Both the position numbers and the translations under genes were made by a program. The notes under the pieces were generated by a model. It worked only from the letters and a program-made list of their open reading frames with translations. It ran no database searches and was not told where the DNA came from. Below are positions 1 to 8,890 of a stretch of 64,000 nucleotides of DNA, one piece after another. The stretch spans positions 124,001 to 188,000 of the forward strand of contig NZ_JAIWNB010000010.1 in the NCBI RefSeq assembly GCF_020215705.1. The letters are read 5' to 3'. This DNA is from Nonomuraea aurantiaca. GTDB taxonomy: Bacteria; Actinomycetota; Actinomycetes; Streptosporangiales; Streptosporangiaceae. Position 1 is the stretch's first letter, and each line of letters opens with the position of its first letter.

Positions 1-942
1 GTCCGCGTACCCGAACAGCGCGGCGCCCGCACCCAGCCCGCCGGGGCGCCAGTTGCCGAAGATCATGGCGGCCAGGCCGATGAACCCGCGGCCCGCCGTC
101 TGGCCCTCGACGTACTTGGTGGAGACGAAGACCAGGAACACGCCGCCGAGCCCGGCGAACGCGCCGGAGATGACGACGGCCACATACTTGATCAGATAGA
201 CGTTCACGCCCAGCGACTCGGCCGCCCACGGGTTCTCGCCCGCCGAGCGCAGCCGCACGCCGAACGCCGTACGCCAGAGCACGAAGAACGTCAGCGGGAG
301 CAGCAGCACGGCCAGGATGACCAGGACGTTCACCCCATGGGTGAGCCCGCGCAGAATACCCGCGACGTCGGAGACCAGGAACCAGTGGGTGCGCTCCAGG
401 CTGCCGAGCCAGTCGGGACCCAACGAGAACAGCGGCAGGCTGACCTCGGGCGCCTCCGACGACATGGCCGGCGAAGTGGTGATGCCCGCGCCCGCCGCGG
501 CCGCGCGGGCGCCCTCCGCGTAGAGGACCTCCGACAGGAAGCGGGTGATGCCGGGGCCGAGCAGGTTGATGGCCACGCCGCTGATGATGTGGTCGACGCC
601 GAACGTCACGGTCGCCACCGCGTGGATGAGACCGCCGAGCGCACCCGCGATCAGCCCGGCGACCAGCGCGGCCATGAAGCCCCACTGGTATCCGGCCCAG
701 CCGGCGAACCAGGTGCCGAGCACCATCATGCCTTCGAGGCCGATGTTGACCACGCCCGCCCGCTCGGCCCAGAGGCCGCCGAGCCCGGCCAGGCCGATCG
801 GCACCGACAGCATCAGGGCGGCGTTGAACGTGCCGGACGAGGTGATGTCGTCCTGCCCGGAGACGACGCGGACCACCGACATGACCAGGATGAGCACGGC
901 CACGCCGATGAGCGCCAGGTGATATCGGCTGACCTTTGTCAT
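1..942 (-). CDS. ABC transporter permease, nucleoside/BMP type (3' end cut by window edge)
   Basis: Inner-membrane permease of a BMP-type (purine/pyrimidine nucleoside) importer. Reading the minus strand from an ATG at 942 gives MTKVSRYHLALIGVAV followed by hydrophobic segments and the ERAGVVNIGLEGMM stretch typical of the NupQ/YufQ permease family. The frame stays open to base 1, so the C-terminus lies outside the window. Its ATG overlaps the TGA of the upstream permease (ATGA, 939-942), indicating translational coupling. The full set of partners (second permease, double ATPase, BMP lipoprotein) follows upstream on the same strand. Substrate is inferred from family, not from sequence. Confidence 0.9.
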   Translation of the reverse strand, partial: MTKVSRYHLALIGVAVLILVMSVVRVVSGQDDITSSGTFNAALMLSVPIGLAGLGGLWAERAGVVNIGLEGMMVLGTWFAGWAGYQWGFMAALVAGLIAGALGGLIHAVATVTFGVDHIISGVAINLLGPGITRFLSEVLYAEGARAAAAGAGITTSPAMSSEAPEVSLPLFSLGPDWLGSLERTHWFLVSDVAGILRGLTHGVNVLVILAVLLLPLTFFVLWRTAFGVRLRSAGENPWAAESLGVNVYLIKYVAVVISGAFAGLGGVFLVFVSTKYVEGQTAGRGFIGLAAMIFGNWRPGGLGAGAALFGYAD

Positions 943-2081
943 GCTGCCACCTCAACGGGAGTGTTCCTGCCGAGCTGCTGAGCGGCCCGCCGTTCCTCGC
1001 GCCGCAGCGCGATCCTGCTGGTGATCTCGTTGGCGATGACCACCAGCAGCACGATCGTGCCCTGCATGATCATGATGACCGAGGGCGGCACGTTGGCGAA
1101 CTGCAGCGGACCCTGCGCCCGGTCCAGGAAGCCGAACAGCAGCGCCGCGACCGCGATGCCCGCGGGTTTGTTCCGGCCGAGCAACGCCACGGCGATGCCC
1201 AGGAAGCCCAGGCCCGGGGTGAAGTTGGAGCCGAAGGAGTGCTTGTCACCGAGGATCTCCGGCATGCCGATCAGCCCGGCGATCGCGCCGGAGAGCACCA
1301 TCGCGGAGATGACCATCTTCTTCGGGCTGACGCCGGAGGCCAGCGCGGCCGAGGCGTTGAGACCGCTGGCCTTGACCTCGAAGCCGAACCGAGTCCGCTC
1401 CAGCACCACCCAGAGCCCGATGCCCAGCAGGACGGCCACCAGGAGGAAGCCCCAGAGACCGCCGCCGCGGGGCGCCGGCAGCCCGAACATCTCGAACAGG
1501 ACGTTGAGGTTGGGGAACCAGGCCGACTCGGGCAGCGTGGGCGTCGTGGTGGTGAGCACGCCCTTGGCGCGCTCCCCCGTGAAGGGGCCGCGGACAAGGA
1601 AGGCGGCCAGGTTGATCGCGATGTAGTTCAGCATGATCGTGGCGATGACCTCGTTCACCCCCCTCGTGACCTTCATCACGGCGGGGATCAGCGCGTAGAA
1701 GCCGCCCACGGCCATCGCCACCACGATGATCACCGGGATCTGGATCCAGGCAGGCGCCGCGAACGTGGAGCCGACGTACGCGGCGCAGACGGCCGCGATC
1801 CGGTACTGGCCCTCCACGCCGATGTTGAAGAGGTTCATGCGGAAGCCGACGGCCACGGCCAGGCCCGCGATGAACAGCGGCACGGCCCGGTTGAGCATGG
1901 TCACGATGCCGTTGACCACCGCCCGCTCGGTCTCGCCGAAGTCGAAGAAGGCGGCGAACGCGGCCTCGGGGCTGGCCCCCGCCGCGATGATCGCGACGCT
2001 GGAGATCACGATCGCCAGGACGATGGCGGCGATGGCGCCGACGACCGTCAGTAGCGCCCGGTAGAGCCCGGCGGGCATCAC
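939..2081 (-). CDS. ABC transporter permease, nucleoside/BMP type
   Basis: Second membrane subunit (NupP/YufP type, 380 aa) of the BMP importer. It starts MMPAGLYRALLTVVGAI and has about ten hydrophobic segments, with the conserved FNIGVEGQYRIAA stretch near residue 86 and GVNEVIATIMLNYIA near residue 140, both hallmarks of this permease family. It overlaps the ATPase gene by four bases (2078-2081) and the next permease by four bases (939-942), so the three are one translationally coupled unit. Probably forms the heterodimeric channel with the adjacent permease. Confidence 0.93.
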   Translation of the reverse strand: MMPAGLYRALLTVVGAIAAIVLAIVISSVAIIAAGASPEAAFAAFFDFGETERAVVNGIVTMLNRAVPLFIAGLAVAVGFRMNLFNIGVEGQYRIAAVCAAYVGSTFAAPAWIQIPVIIVVAMAVGGFYALIPAVMKVTRGVNEVIATIMLNYIAINLAAFLVRGPFTGERAKGVLTTTTPTLPESAWFPNLNVLFEMFGLPAPRGGGLWGFLLVAVLLGIGLWVVLERTRFGFEVKASGLNASAALASGVSPKKMVISAMVLSGAIAGLIGMPEILGDKHSFGSNFTPGLGFLGIAVALLGRNKPAGIAVAALLFGFLDRAQGPLQFANVPPSVIMIMQGTIVLLVVIANEITSRIALRREERRAAQQLGRNTPVEVAA

Positions 2082-3685
2082 GTCTCCTCAGTGCTGGTGA
2101 TGGCCCCGGTCATGTAGCCGCCCAACCGCTCAGGTGTGACGTCGCACGGGTCGAGGCTGGCCACGAGCCGCCCGCCGTAGATCACCCGCAGCGTGTCGGA
2201 CAGGCCGATGAGCTCGTCGAGGTCGGCCGAGATCAGGAGTACGGCCAAGCCCGCCGCCCTGGCGTTACGCAGGTGGTCCCAGATCGCGGCCTGCGCGCCC
2301 ACGTCGACGCCACGGGTGGGGTGGGCGGCGATGAGGAACTTCGGCTCGCCGCTCATCTCCCGCCCGACGATCAGCTTCTGCTGGTTGCCGCCCGACAGGG
2401 CCAGCGCCAGCGTATCGACGCTCGGGGTGCGGACGTCGTAGTCCTTGACGATGCGTTCGGTGTCGGCCCTGGACGAGCGCCGGTTGACCCAGATGCCCTT
2501 GCGCGCCGGCGGCCTTGTCTGGTGGCCGAGCACCCGGTTCTCCCAGAGCGACGCCTCCAGCAGCAGACCCTGGCGGTGGCGATCCTCGGGGATGTAGCCG
2601 ATGCCCGACTCGCGGCGTTTGAGGGTGGACCAGGTGCTGATGTCGGCGCCGTCGAGCGAGATGTCGCCGTGCACGGGCCGCATGCCCATGATGGCCTCGA
2701 TCAGCTCGGACTGGCCGTTGCCCTCGACCCCGGCGATGCCCAGGATCTCGCCCCTGTGGATCTCGAACGACACGTCGTCGAGGAGCAGCCGGCGACCCTC
2801 CGCGCGGAGTCTCTCCACGTACAGGGGGATCGAGGTGCCCTTGGGCACCGGACGGAAGCCGTCGGCCTCCATGGTGAGGCCGGACACCTTCAGCGCCGTC
2901 TCGTCGGTCACCGTGGACTCGCGCGTCTCGGGCGTGGGCAGCTCGCTGCCGACCATGAGCTCGGCCAGCTGCCGCGCGGTGACCTCGGCGGGGTCGACGC
3001 TGGCGACCGTGGTGCCGCGCCGGATCACTGTGATCGCGTCGGCGATGCTGAGCACCTCGTCGAGCTTGTGGGAGATGAAGATGACCGTCAGGCCCTCGGC
3101 CTTGAGCTCGCGCAGGTTGTCGAAGAGCTCGTCGACCTCCTGGGGTACGAGCACCGCGGTCGGCTCGTCGAGGATCAGGATGCGCGCGCCACGGTAGAGG
3201 ACCTTGAGGATCTCCACTCGCTGCCGGTCACCGACGCCGAGGTCCTCCACCAGCCGGTCGGGATCCACCCGCAGGCCATGGCCGGCGGCCAGCTCGCTGA
3301 TGCGCGCCCGGGCCCCGGCGGCGTCGAGGCGGCCGCCCTTCTTCGGCTCGGCGCCGAGGACGATGTTCTCCAGCACGGTGAAGTTGTCGGCCAGCATGAA
3401 GTGCTGGTGGACCATGCCGATGCCCGCGTTGATGGCGTCGCTCGGCGTGCGGAAGGCCACTTCCACACCGTTCACCTTGATCGTGCCCTCGTCCGGCTTC
3501 TGCATGCCGTACAGGATCTTCATCAGGGTGGACTTGCCCGCGCCGTTCTCCCCCACGATCGCGTGCACCGTGCCGGGTTCGACGGTGATGCGGATGTCAT
3601 GGTTGGCGACGACGCCGGGGAAGCGCTTGGTGATGCCCTCCAGCTCGACGGCGGGTTGCACCGCGGCGAGGGTGTCGGCGTTCAC
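2078..3685 (-). CDS. ABC transporter ATP-binding protein with two nucleotide-binding domains
   Basis: Energising subunit of the BMP nucleoside importer. Two ABC domains in one chain, as in sugar/nucleoside importers of the RbsA/NupO type. Domain 1 has Walker A GENGAGKST, signature LGVGDRQRVEIL and Walker B ILILDEPTAVL; domain 2 has a degenerate Walker A (GVEGNGQSE) but an intact signature LSGGNQQKLIVG, the usual asymmetry of this family. I prefer the GTG at 3685 (MNADTLAAVQ) because GGTGAG lies 6 bases upstream; a TTG at 3706 would add seven residues. A 113-bp gap separates it from the lipoprotein gene. Confidence 0.92.
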   Translation of the reverse strand: MNADTLAAVQPAVELEGITKRFPGVVANHDIRITVEPGTVHAIVGENGAGKSTLMKILYGMQKPDEGTIKVNGVEVAFRTPSDAINAGIGMVHQHFMLADNFTVLENIVLGAEPKKGGRLDAAGARARISELAAGHGLRVDPDRLVEDLGVGDRQRVEILKVLYRGARILILDEPTAVLVPQEVDELFDNLRELKAEGLTVIFISHKLDEVLSIADAITVIRRGTTVASVDPAEVTARQLAELMVGSELPTPETRESTVTDETALKVSGLTMEADGFRPVPKGTSIPLYVERLRAEGRRLLLDDVSFEIHRGEILGIAGVEGNGQSELIEAIMGMRPVHGDISLDGADISTWSTLKRRESGIGYIPEDRHRQGLLLEASLWENRVLGHQTRPPARKGIWVNRRSSRADTERIVKDYDVRTPSVDTLALALSGGNQQKLIVGREMSGEPKFLIAAHPTRGVDVGAQAAIWDHLRNARAAGLAVLLISADLDELIGLSDTLRVIYGGRLVASLDPCDVTPERLGGYMTGAITSTEET

Positions 3686-3798
3686 AGATCGCTCACCGCT
3701 CCTCAATCGCTCCGCTCACTGGTGTCTCCAAGAGCGGATAGGCCGAAGGCCCGGGGTCGGTCTGGACTCCGGGCCCTCGGTCAACGTTCCTACCTCAA

Positions 3799-4878
3799 TT
3801 ACGGCTTGGACGGAACCGTGATCTTGCCGTCGATGATGTCCTGCTTGGCAGCATCGAGCTTGTCCTGGATGTCGTCGATCTCGCCACCGGTGGTGGCCAG
3901 GCCCACGCCGTCGACCTTGAGGTCGTAGATGGTGTTGCTGCCACCCTTGGCGCCGCCCTGGAACGCCTTGACGAACTCGAACACGCCGACGTCCACGCGC
4001 TTGAGCATCGAGGTCATGATGACCGGCTGCAGGTCGGCCTCCTTGACCGTCTGGCGCTGGTCGGAGTCGACGCCGATGGCCTTCTTCTTGGCCGCGGCCG
4101 CCGCCTGGAACACGCCCAGGCCCGAGTCACCGGCGGCGTGGTAGACGATCTCCGCGCCGTCCTGGTACATCTTCTCGGCCGCGACCTTGCCCTTGTCGGG
4201 AGACTTGAAGCCGCTGAAGTCACCGTCGGGGGTCAGGTACTTGATGTCGATCTTGGCGTCCTTCTTGACCGACTTCACACCGGCCTCGAAGCCCGCCTGG
4301 AACTTCTTGATCAGGTCGTTCTCGACACCGCCGACGAAGCCCACGTGGCCGCTCTTGGCCTTGGTCGCCGCGGCGACGCCCGCCAGGTAGGAGCCCTGCT
4401 CCTCGGCGAACAGCAGGCCGGTGACGTTGGGCGCGTTCGAGGCGGAGTCGACGACCGCGAACTGGATCTCCGGGTATTCCTCGGCCGTCTTCTTGATGTC
4501 GTCGCCGTAGGCGAAGCCGACGCCGATGATCGGGTTGTAGCCCGCGTCGGCCAGCTGGCGGAGGAGCTCGCCGCGGTTGGAGCCGTCGGCCGCGGGGCTC
4601 AGCTCCTTGATGTCGGCCTTGAGCTCCGTCTTGGCCTTCTCCAGGCCCGCGTAGGCGGCGTCATTGAAGGACTTGTCGCCACGGCCGCCGACGTCGAAAG
4701 CGAGACCGACCTTGAGCGCGCCGGACTTCGGCGCCTCACTGCTGGCTCCAGAGGTCGGCGCCGCGCTGGACGTGGCGTCGCCTCCCGTGCCGCCGCTGCC
4801 GCCACAGGCCGCGGCCGCCATCAGCATGGCACCCGCTATCGAGCCGGCCGCCATCCTGCCGAATCGCTTGCTGAGCAA
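3799..4878 (-). CDS. BMP family ABC transporter substrate-binding lipoprotein
   Basis: Extracellular nucleoside-binding lipoprotein (BMP/PnrA-like) feeding the permease-ATPase complex encoded downstream. The preferred start is a TTG at 4878 (MLSKRFGRMAAGS) with a strong AAAGGAG six to seven bases upstream, giving about 359 aa; an upstream in-frame ATG at 4941 has no comparable ribosome site. A lipoprotein signal ends at the AAAACG lipobox, followed by a Gly/Ser/Ala linker. The mature part has family motifs such as KVGLAFDVGGRGDKSFNDAA and VGFVGGVENDLIKKFQAGF. First gene of the transporter operon. The ligand class (purine or pyrimidine nucleosides) is inferred from characterised homologues. 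Confidence 0.94.
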   Translation of the reverse strand: MLSKRFGRMAAGSIAGAMLMAAAACGGSGGTGGDATSSAAPTSGASSEAPKSGALKVGLAFDVGGRGDKSFNDAAYAGLEKAKTELKADIKELSPAADGSNRGELLRQLADAGYNPIIGVGFAYGDDIKKTAEEYPEIQFAVVDSASNAPNVTGLLFAEEQGSYLAGVAAATKAKSGHVGFVGGVENDLIKKFQAGFEAGVKSVKKDAKIDIKYLTPDGDFSGFKSPDKGKVAAEKMYQDGAEIVYHAAGDSGLGVFQAAAAAKKKAIGVDSDQRQTVKEADLQPVIMTSMLKRVDVGVFEFVKAFQGGAKGGSNTIYDLKVDGVGLATTGGEIDDIQDKLDAAKQDIIDGKITVPSKP

Positions 4879-5167
4879 GGCGACTCCTTTCCATTTCCCC
4901 GCCGTCAAACTTCGTCGCAGGCGCGAAGAAATGTACGGCAACCCTGCACGGAAGATAGTTGGTTGACCAGGGCGGACAAAACCGGCACACAGGGTCGCAA
5001 CCGCTCCGTTATCGACATCACTCGCGTCCGTGACCTGAATCTGCGGATGCGCTCCGGAGACCGGCGCTGGAAGCTTTACCCAACTTTGGACACCAGGGGG
5101 CCCTTGCCGTCAGGTCGATCATGGCAGAGATTCCTGATCAACGGTGGATTTCATCCTGGAGCCCGAC
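4879..5167. other. Divergent intergenic region between transporter and peptidase
   Basis: About 290 bases between two divergent genes, so it must carry both promoters. It is less GC-rich than its surroundings in places (around 4921-4975). A TTGACC at 4963 on the plus strand and the AAAGGAG ribosome site of the lipoprotein gene are visible, but I could not assign a convincing -10 box or a riboswitch fold. Confidence 0.4.
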
Positions 5168-7045
5168 ATGCATCCTTGGAAGGCCATGATCATGCCCATG
5201 GCCGCGGTCCTCATCGCGGCCATGGGCGCGGCGCCCGCCACAGCAGATACACCCACCCTCCCGTCGATCAAGATCGAGAACAACGCCACCCAGCCCGTCT
5301 TCTCCCGCGCCGACGCCGTCAAGCAGACGGTGTACGTCGAGGTCGCGGGGACCGACAGCGACAGCGACGGCCTGCCGGACCGCGTCGCCGTGGACATCCT
5401 GCGCCCGAAGGAGACCGACGAGGGCCTGAAGGTCCCGGTCATCATGGAGGCCAGCCCCTACTACGCGGGCGGCAACGACGTGCCGAACCACGTGGTGGAC
5501 GTGGACGAGAACGGCAACCCGCTGCCGACCCTGCGCTCGTTCGCGAACAAGCTGGCGGCCGAGCCGTTCGACGGCTACTACGACAACTACTTCCTGCCCC
5601 GCGGCTACGCGATCGCGCTGGTGGAGAATCTGGGCAGCGGCCGCGCCACCGGCTGCCCCACCACCGGCGACCGCAACGAGACGGCCGGCCCGAAGGCCGC
5701 GATCGACTGGCTGAACGGCCGCGCGAAGGGGTTCACCCCGGAGGGCGCGCCCGTCTCGGCCACCTGGTCAACCGGGAACGTGGGCATGATCGGCGTCTCC
5801 TACAACGGCACGCTGCCCAACGCGGTCGCCTCGACGGGCGTCCGGGGGCTGAAGACGATCGTGCCCATCGCCGCGATCTCCTCCTGGTACGACTACTACC
5901 GGGCGAACGGCGGCGTGCTGGCGGCGGGCGGCTTCCAGGGCGAGGACGCGGACGTGCTGGCCAAGTACGTGCTCACCCGCGCCGACGGGCAGAAAATCTG
6001 TGGCCCCGTCATGGACTACCTGACGGCGACACAGGACCGGGTGAGCGGCGACTACAGCCGCTTCTGGGACGCCCGCAACTACCTCAACGACGTCGACAAG
6101 GTCAGGGCCAGCGTCTTCGTCGTGCACGGCCTCAACGACTGGAATGTCAAGACCAAGCAGTTCGCCCAGTGGTGGTACGCCCTGTCCAAGCGCCACGTGC
6201 CGCGCAAGATCTGGCTGCACCAGGGCACCCACATGAACCCCTTCAACCTGCGCACCGTGGAATGGCTGCGGCAGCTGCACGGCTGGTTCGACTACTGGCT
6301 GTACGGCATCGACAGCGGCATCATGCGCGAGCCGCAGGCGGACGTCGAAATCGCCCCTGGTGAGTGGGGCACTCACGCATCGTGGCCACTTCCGGCCACC
6401 AAGCCCGTGGCCCTCCACCTCGGCTCCGGCTCGAAGCTGAGCGCCTTCCCGCAGTACGCGGCCCGCGAGTCCTTCGTCGACCAGAAGTCCCGCACCGCCG
6501 AACAGCTGGTGGAGGCGGCCCCGGCCGCGGACCCCAACCGCCTGGCCTACCTGACGCCCGAACTGCCGGCCGCCGTCCGGATCTCCGGCACCCCGACGAT
6601 CTCGCTCCGCGCGGCCCGCGACAGCGGCTCCAGCCCCTACCTCACGGCCCTGCTGGTCGACTACGGCACGGGCACTCGAGCGGACGGAACCCTGGTCCCC
6701 ACAGGCGAGACCCTCTGCTACGGCGAAGGCGTCCCGGGCGACACGGGCTGCACGGCACTGCGCAAGCTTGGCACCGCGACCACCCCATACAAGATCGTCT
6801 CAAGGGGCTGGCTGGACATCAGGAACCGCCACGACCCGGCACGAACAGAGACCGTCAAACCGTCCCAGGAGTACACCTTCACCTGGGACTTCCAGCCAAA
6901 GGACTACCGGTTCGACCAGGGCCACAAGATCGGCCTGATCATCACGTCAACGGACAGGGACTACACGCTCCGCTACCCGGAGGGCTCGAAATTCACTGTC
7001 AACCCGGCCAAGTCATCCTTGGTCCTGCCGGTGGTCAGGCCGTAG
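5168..7045 (+). CDS. Secreted Xaa-Pro dipeptidyl-peptidase-like hydrolase (peptidase S15/CocE)
   Basis: Exported serine hydrolase of the S15/CocE-NonD superfamily, probably releasing Xaa-Pro dipeptides or acting as an esterase outside the cell. Start ATG 5168 is chosen because GGAG (5158-5161) is six bases upstream; it gives MHPWKAMIMPMAAVL, a signal peptide with cleavage near ATA-DTP. The nucleophile sits in GVSYNGTL, the acid in HGLNDWNVKT and the histidine in HQGTHMNPF, followed by a C-terminal jelly-roll domain (PepX_C) ending LVLPVVRP. About 625 aa, normal for the family. Stands alone, divergent from the transporter and convergent with the M20 gene. Confidence 0.9.
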   Translation: MHPWKAMIMPMAAVLIAAMGAAPATADTPTLPSIKIENNATQPVFSRADAVKQTVYVEVAGTDSDSDGLPDRVAVDILRPKETDEGLKVPVIMEASPYYAGGNDVPNHVVDVDENGNPLPTLRSFANKLAAEPFDGYYDNYFLPRGYAIALVENLGSGRATGCPTTGDRNETAGPKAAIDWLNGRAKGFTPEGAPVSATWSTGNVGMIGVSYNGTLPNAVASTGVRGLKTIVPIAAISSWYDYYRANGGVLAAGGFQGEDADVLAKYVLTRADGQKICGPVMDYLTATQDRVSGDYSRFWDARNYLNDVDKVRASVFVVHGLNDWNVKTKQFAQWWYALSKRHVPRKIWLHQGTHMNPFNLRTVEWLRQLHGWFDYWLYGIDSGIMREPQADVEIAPGEWGTHASWPLPATKPVALHLGSGSKLSAFPQYAARESFVDQKSRTAEQLVEAAPAADPNRLAYLTPELPAAVRISGTPTISLRAARDSGSSPYLTALLVDYGTGTRADGTLVPTGETLCYGEGVPGDTGCTALRKLGTATTPYKIVSRGWLDIRNRHDPARTETVKPSQEYTFTWDFQPKDYRFDQGHKIGLIITSTDRDYTLRYPEGSKFTVNPAKSSLVLPVVRP

Positions 7046-7122
7046 GGCGGCCGGGGCCAAGAATGCGCACGTCACGGCGCTCAACCCGGTAAACCGGAGG
7101 AGCGTTTGTTTCCCTGGACAGA

Positions 7123-7154
7123 GGCCAGCCCCGCCCAGAAGGGTGGGGCTGGCC
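7123..7154. terminator. Hairpin between convergent genes
   Basis: Inverted repeat with 14-base arms (7123-7136 and 7141-7154; one G-T pair) and an AGAA loop, placed between the S15 peptidase stop (7045) and the M20 gene stop (7179). No clear U-tract on either side, so it may serve as a bidirectional intrinsic terminator or RNA-end stabiliser. Confidence 0.6.
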
Positions 7155-7178
7155 CATGCTTGCCGTAAAGGAAAAAAA

Positions 7179-8390
7179 TCAAGCGAGAACAGAATCGACT
7201 ACGGGCTCCCATAGCGCGGTCAGGGCGGTGGCGGCCATGAGGCGGACGCCCATGGCGATCGCCGCCTCGTCGATGTCGAAAGTCCCCTGGTGGATGTCGT
7301 ACGTCACGCCACCTGGCGTGCGCGTGCCGAGACGCGCGAGCGCTCCCGGAATCGACTCGAGGTACCAGGCGAAGTCCTCGCCGCCGAGCGACTGCTGCGT
7401 GGGCACCACCGCGCCCGGCCCCAGCGCCCGCTCGACCGCCTCGGCCAGCATGTCGACGCTCATCTCGTCGTTGACGACGGGCGGCACTCCGCGGGTGTAT
7501 TCCATCTTCGCGTCGATGCCGTAGGCGCCGGCGACCGACTCCAGCAGCGACTTGATCAGGTCGGGCGCGGCGTGCCAGGCGTTCTCGTCGAGGCAGCGCA
7601 CCGTGCCCTCGGCCACGCCGTCGTCGGGGATCGCGTTGGCCGCGGAACCGGCCTGGACCCTGCCCCAGACCAGGCTGAGCGAGGAGCGCGGGTCCACCCG
7701 GCGCGAGAGCGCGGCGGGCAACTCGGTGAGGATCTTGGCGAGGGCGAAGACCAGGTCGGCGGTGAGGTGCGGGCGGGCCGTGTGGCCGCCGGGACCCGAC
7801 ACCCTGATGGCCAGCTTGTCGCAGGCGGAGGTGATCGGGCCGGGCTTGAGCCCGACGTGGCCGAGGTCGACGCGCGGGTCGCAGTGGAGGCCGAAGATGC
7901 GCTCCACGCCGCTGATGCCGCCGTGTGCCATGACCTCGAGCGCGCCGCCGGGCAGTTCCTCGGCGGGCTGGAAGATCAGCCGGACCCGGCCGGGCAGCAG
8001 GCCCGCGGCGGCCTGCTGGGCGAGGAAGATCGAGGTGCCGAGCAGGATCGTGGTGTGCACGTCGTGGCCGCACGCGTGGCAGGCGCCGGGGACGGTCGAG
8101 CGGTAGGGCACGTCTTTCTCGTCGTGCAGCGGCAGCGCGTCGATGTCGGCGCGCAGCGCGATCGTGGGGCCGTCTCCGCTGCCCACGTCGCAGATCAGGC
8201 CGGTGCCGCGGGGCAGCACCGACGGCACCAGGCCGGCGGCGGTGAGCCGCTCGGCGATGCGCTGAGTCGTGCGATATTCAGCGAAGGCCAGCTCAGGATG
8301 CATGTGCAAGTCGCGGCGGAATGCCACCAACTCCTGATCGGTCTCCGTCAGGAACGCGTCGAGTTCCCCCCGAAGCTCACGTCCCCGCAT
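7179..8390 (-). CDS. M20 family amidohydrolase (N-acyl amino acid / hippurate hydrolase type)
   Basis: Cytosolic zinc-dependent amidohydrolase removing acyl groups from amino acids or related amides. 403 aa, starting MRGRELRGELDAFL. Metal-site motifs are intact: HACGHDVHT (Cys107, His109, Asp110, His112), the acidic pair in QPAEELPGGA and HCDPRVDLG; the dimerisation (lid) domain lies in the middle (about residues 185-300). C-terminal LGGEDFAWYLESIPGA is characteristic of the M20D/HipO-AmaB subgroup. Monocistronic: convergent with the S15 gene and preceded by a 500-base intergenic region. The exact substrate cannot be told from sequence. Confidence 0.9.
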   Translation of the reverse strand: MRGRELRGELDAFLTETDQELVAFRRDLHMHPELAFAEYRTTQRIAERLTAAGLVPSVLPRGTGLICDVGSGDGPTIALRADIDALPLHDEKDVPYRSTVPGACHACGHDVHTTILLGTSIFLAQQAAAGLLPGRVRLIFQPAEELPGGALEVMAHGGISGVERIFGLHCDPRVDLGHVGLKPGPITSACDKLAIRVSGPGGHTARPHLTADLVFALAKILTELPAALSRRVDPRSSLSLVWGRVQAGSAANAIPDDGVAEGTVRCLDENAWHAAPDLIKSLLESVAGAYGIDAKMEYTRGVPPVVNDEMSVDMLAEAVERALGPGAVVPTQQSLGGEDFAWYLESIPGALARLGTRTPGGVTYDIHQGTFDIDEAAIAMGVRLMAATALTALWEPVVDSVLA

Positions 8391-8890
8391 GAGTCACCGT
8401 CCCGTCCAATTGCCATGTGATCGTCAACTGCCCGAAGTCACACGGCTTATAGCGCCGTAAATCGTCCTTTGGCCTCGCTGCGGTCGGCTGTCCGGTCAGA
8501 GCAGCCGTCCGGCGAAAATGCCGCACCCACAGGTTTCGGTGCCAGAGATCGTCAGCACGGGGTTGTGATCCCCTCCTGAGGACAACCCACTGCGGAAACA
8601 CGGCGGTCGGCCATGAACCCGAAGGCGATGTTCCAACTTTATCTCTTGCGGGTGGCTTCGCGCCGACAGAAACCCCGAAAGCCAGGCGACTGCATGCCCG
8701 TAACCGCAGGTCGTCACCGTGAGTGAGGGCGCAGATGACCCGGAAAATAGTCACAAGGGATCATTAGATGGTGACCCGTGGACACGACTTCCAAACGTGG
8801 TCTGCGCTTTCGAATCCTGTCACCTCCCGTCATGGTCATGACACTCCGACGATGGATGCTTTAGCGTAGAATGCGTGTTTCACTCGCAAT
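8391..8890. other. 500-bp intergenic region with a dyad and a tRNA-like relic
   Basis: Long divergent intergenic region. Short open frames exist on the minus strand (8377-8754) but they lack ribosome sites and recognisable sequence, so I treat the region as non-coding. It holds a palindrome GTCATG-GT-CATGAC at 8829-8842, a possible -10 (TAGCGT 8862 or TAGAAT 8867) for the downstream ligase gene, and a tRNA-like stretch at 8770-8824 described in the findings. I do not recognise a known riboswitch consensus. Confidence 0.5.
8829..8842. promoter_or_regulatory. Palindrome upstream of the ATP-grasp ligase
   Basis: Perfect inverted repeat GTCATG/CATGAC with a two-base centre, 49 bases before the ligase start and beside the presumed promoter. 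Candidate operator; the regulator is unknown. Confidence 0.4.

Noticed and set aside
936..2054. Long plus-strand open frame opposite the permease gene, rich in Arg, Asp, His and Gly
   Set aside because: High-GC antisense frame; the permease on the minus strand has clear family motifs and operon overlaps.
8377..8754. 125-codon minus-strand frame in the intergenic region
   Set aside because: No ribosome site, no recognisable sequence, overlaps the M20 start; treated as non-coding.
8391..8890. Possible riboswitch (SAM, c-di-AMP or similar)
   Set aside because: None of the consensus core segments I know could be matched.
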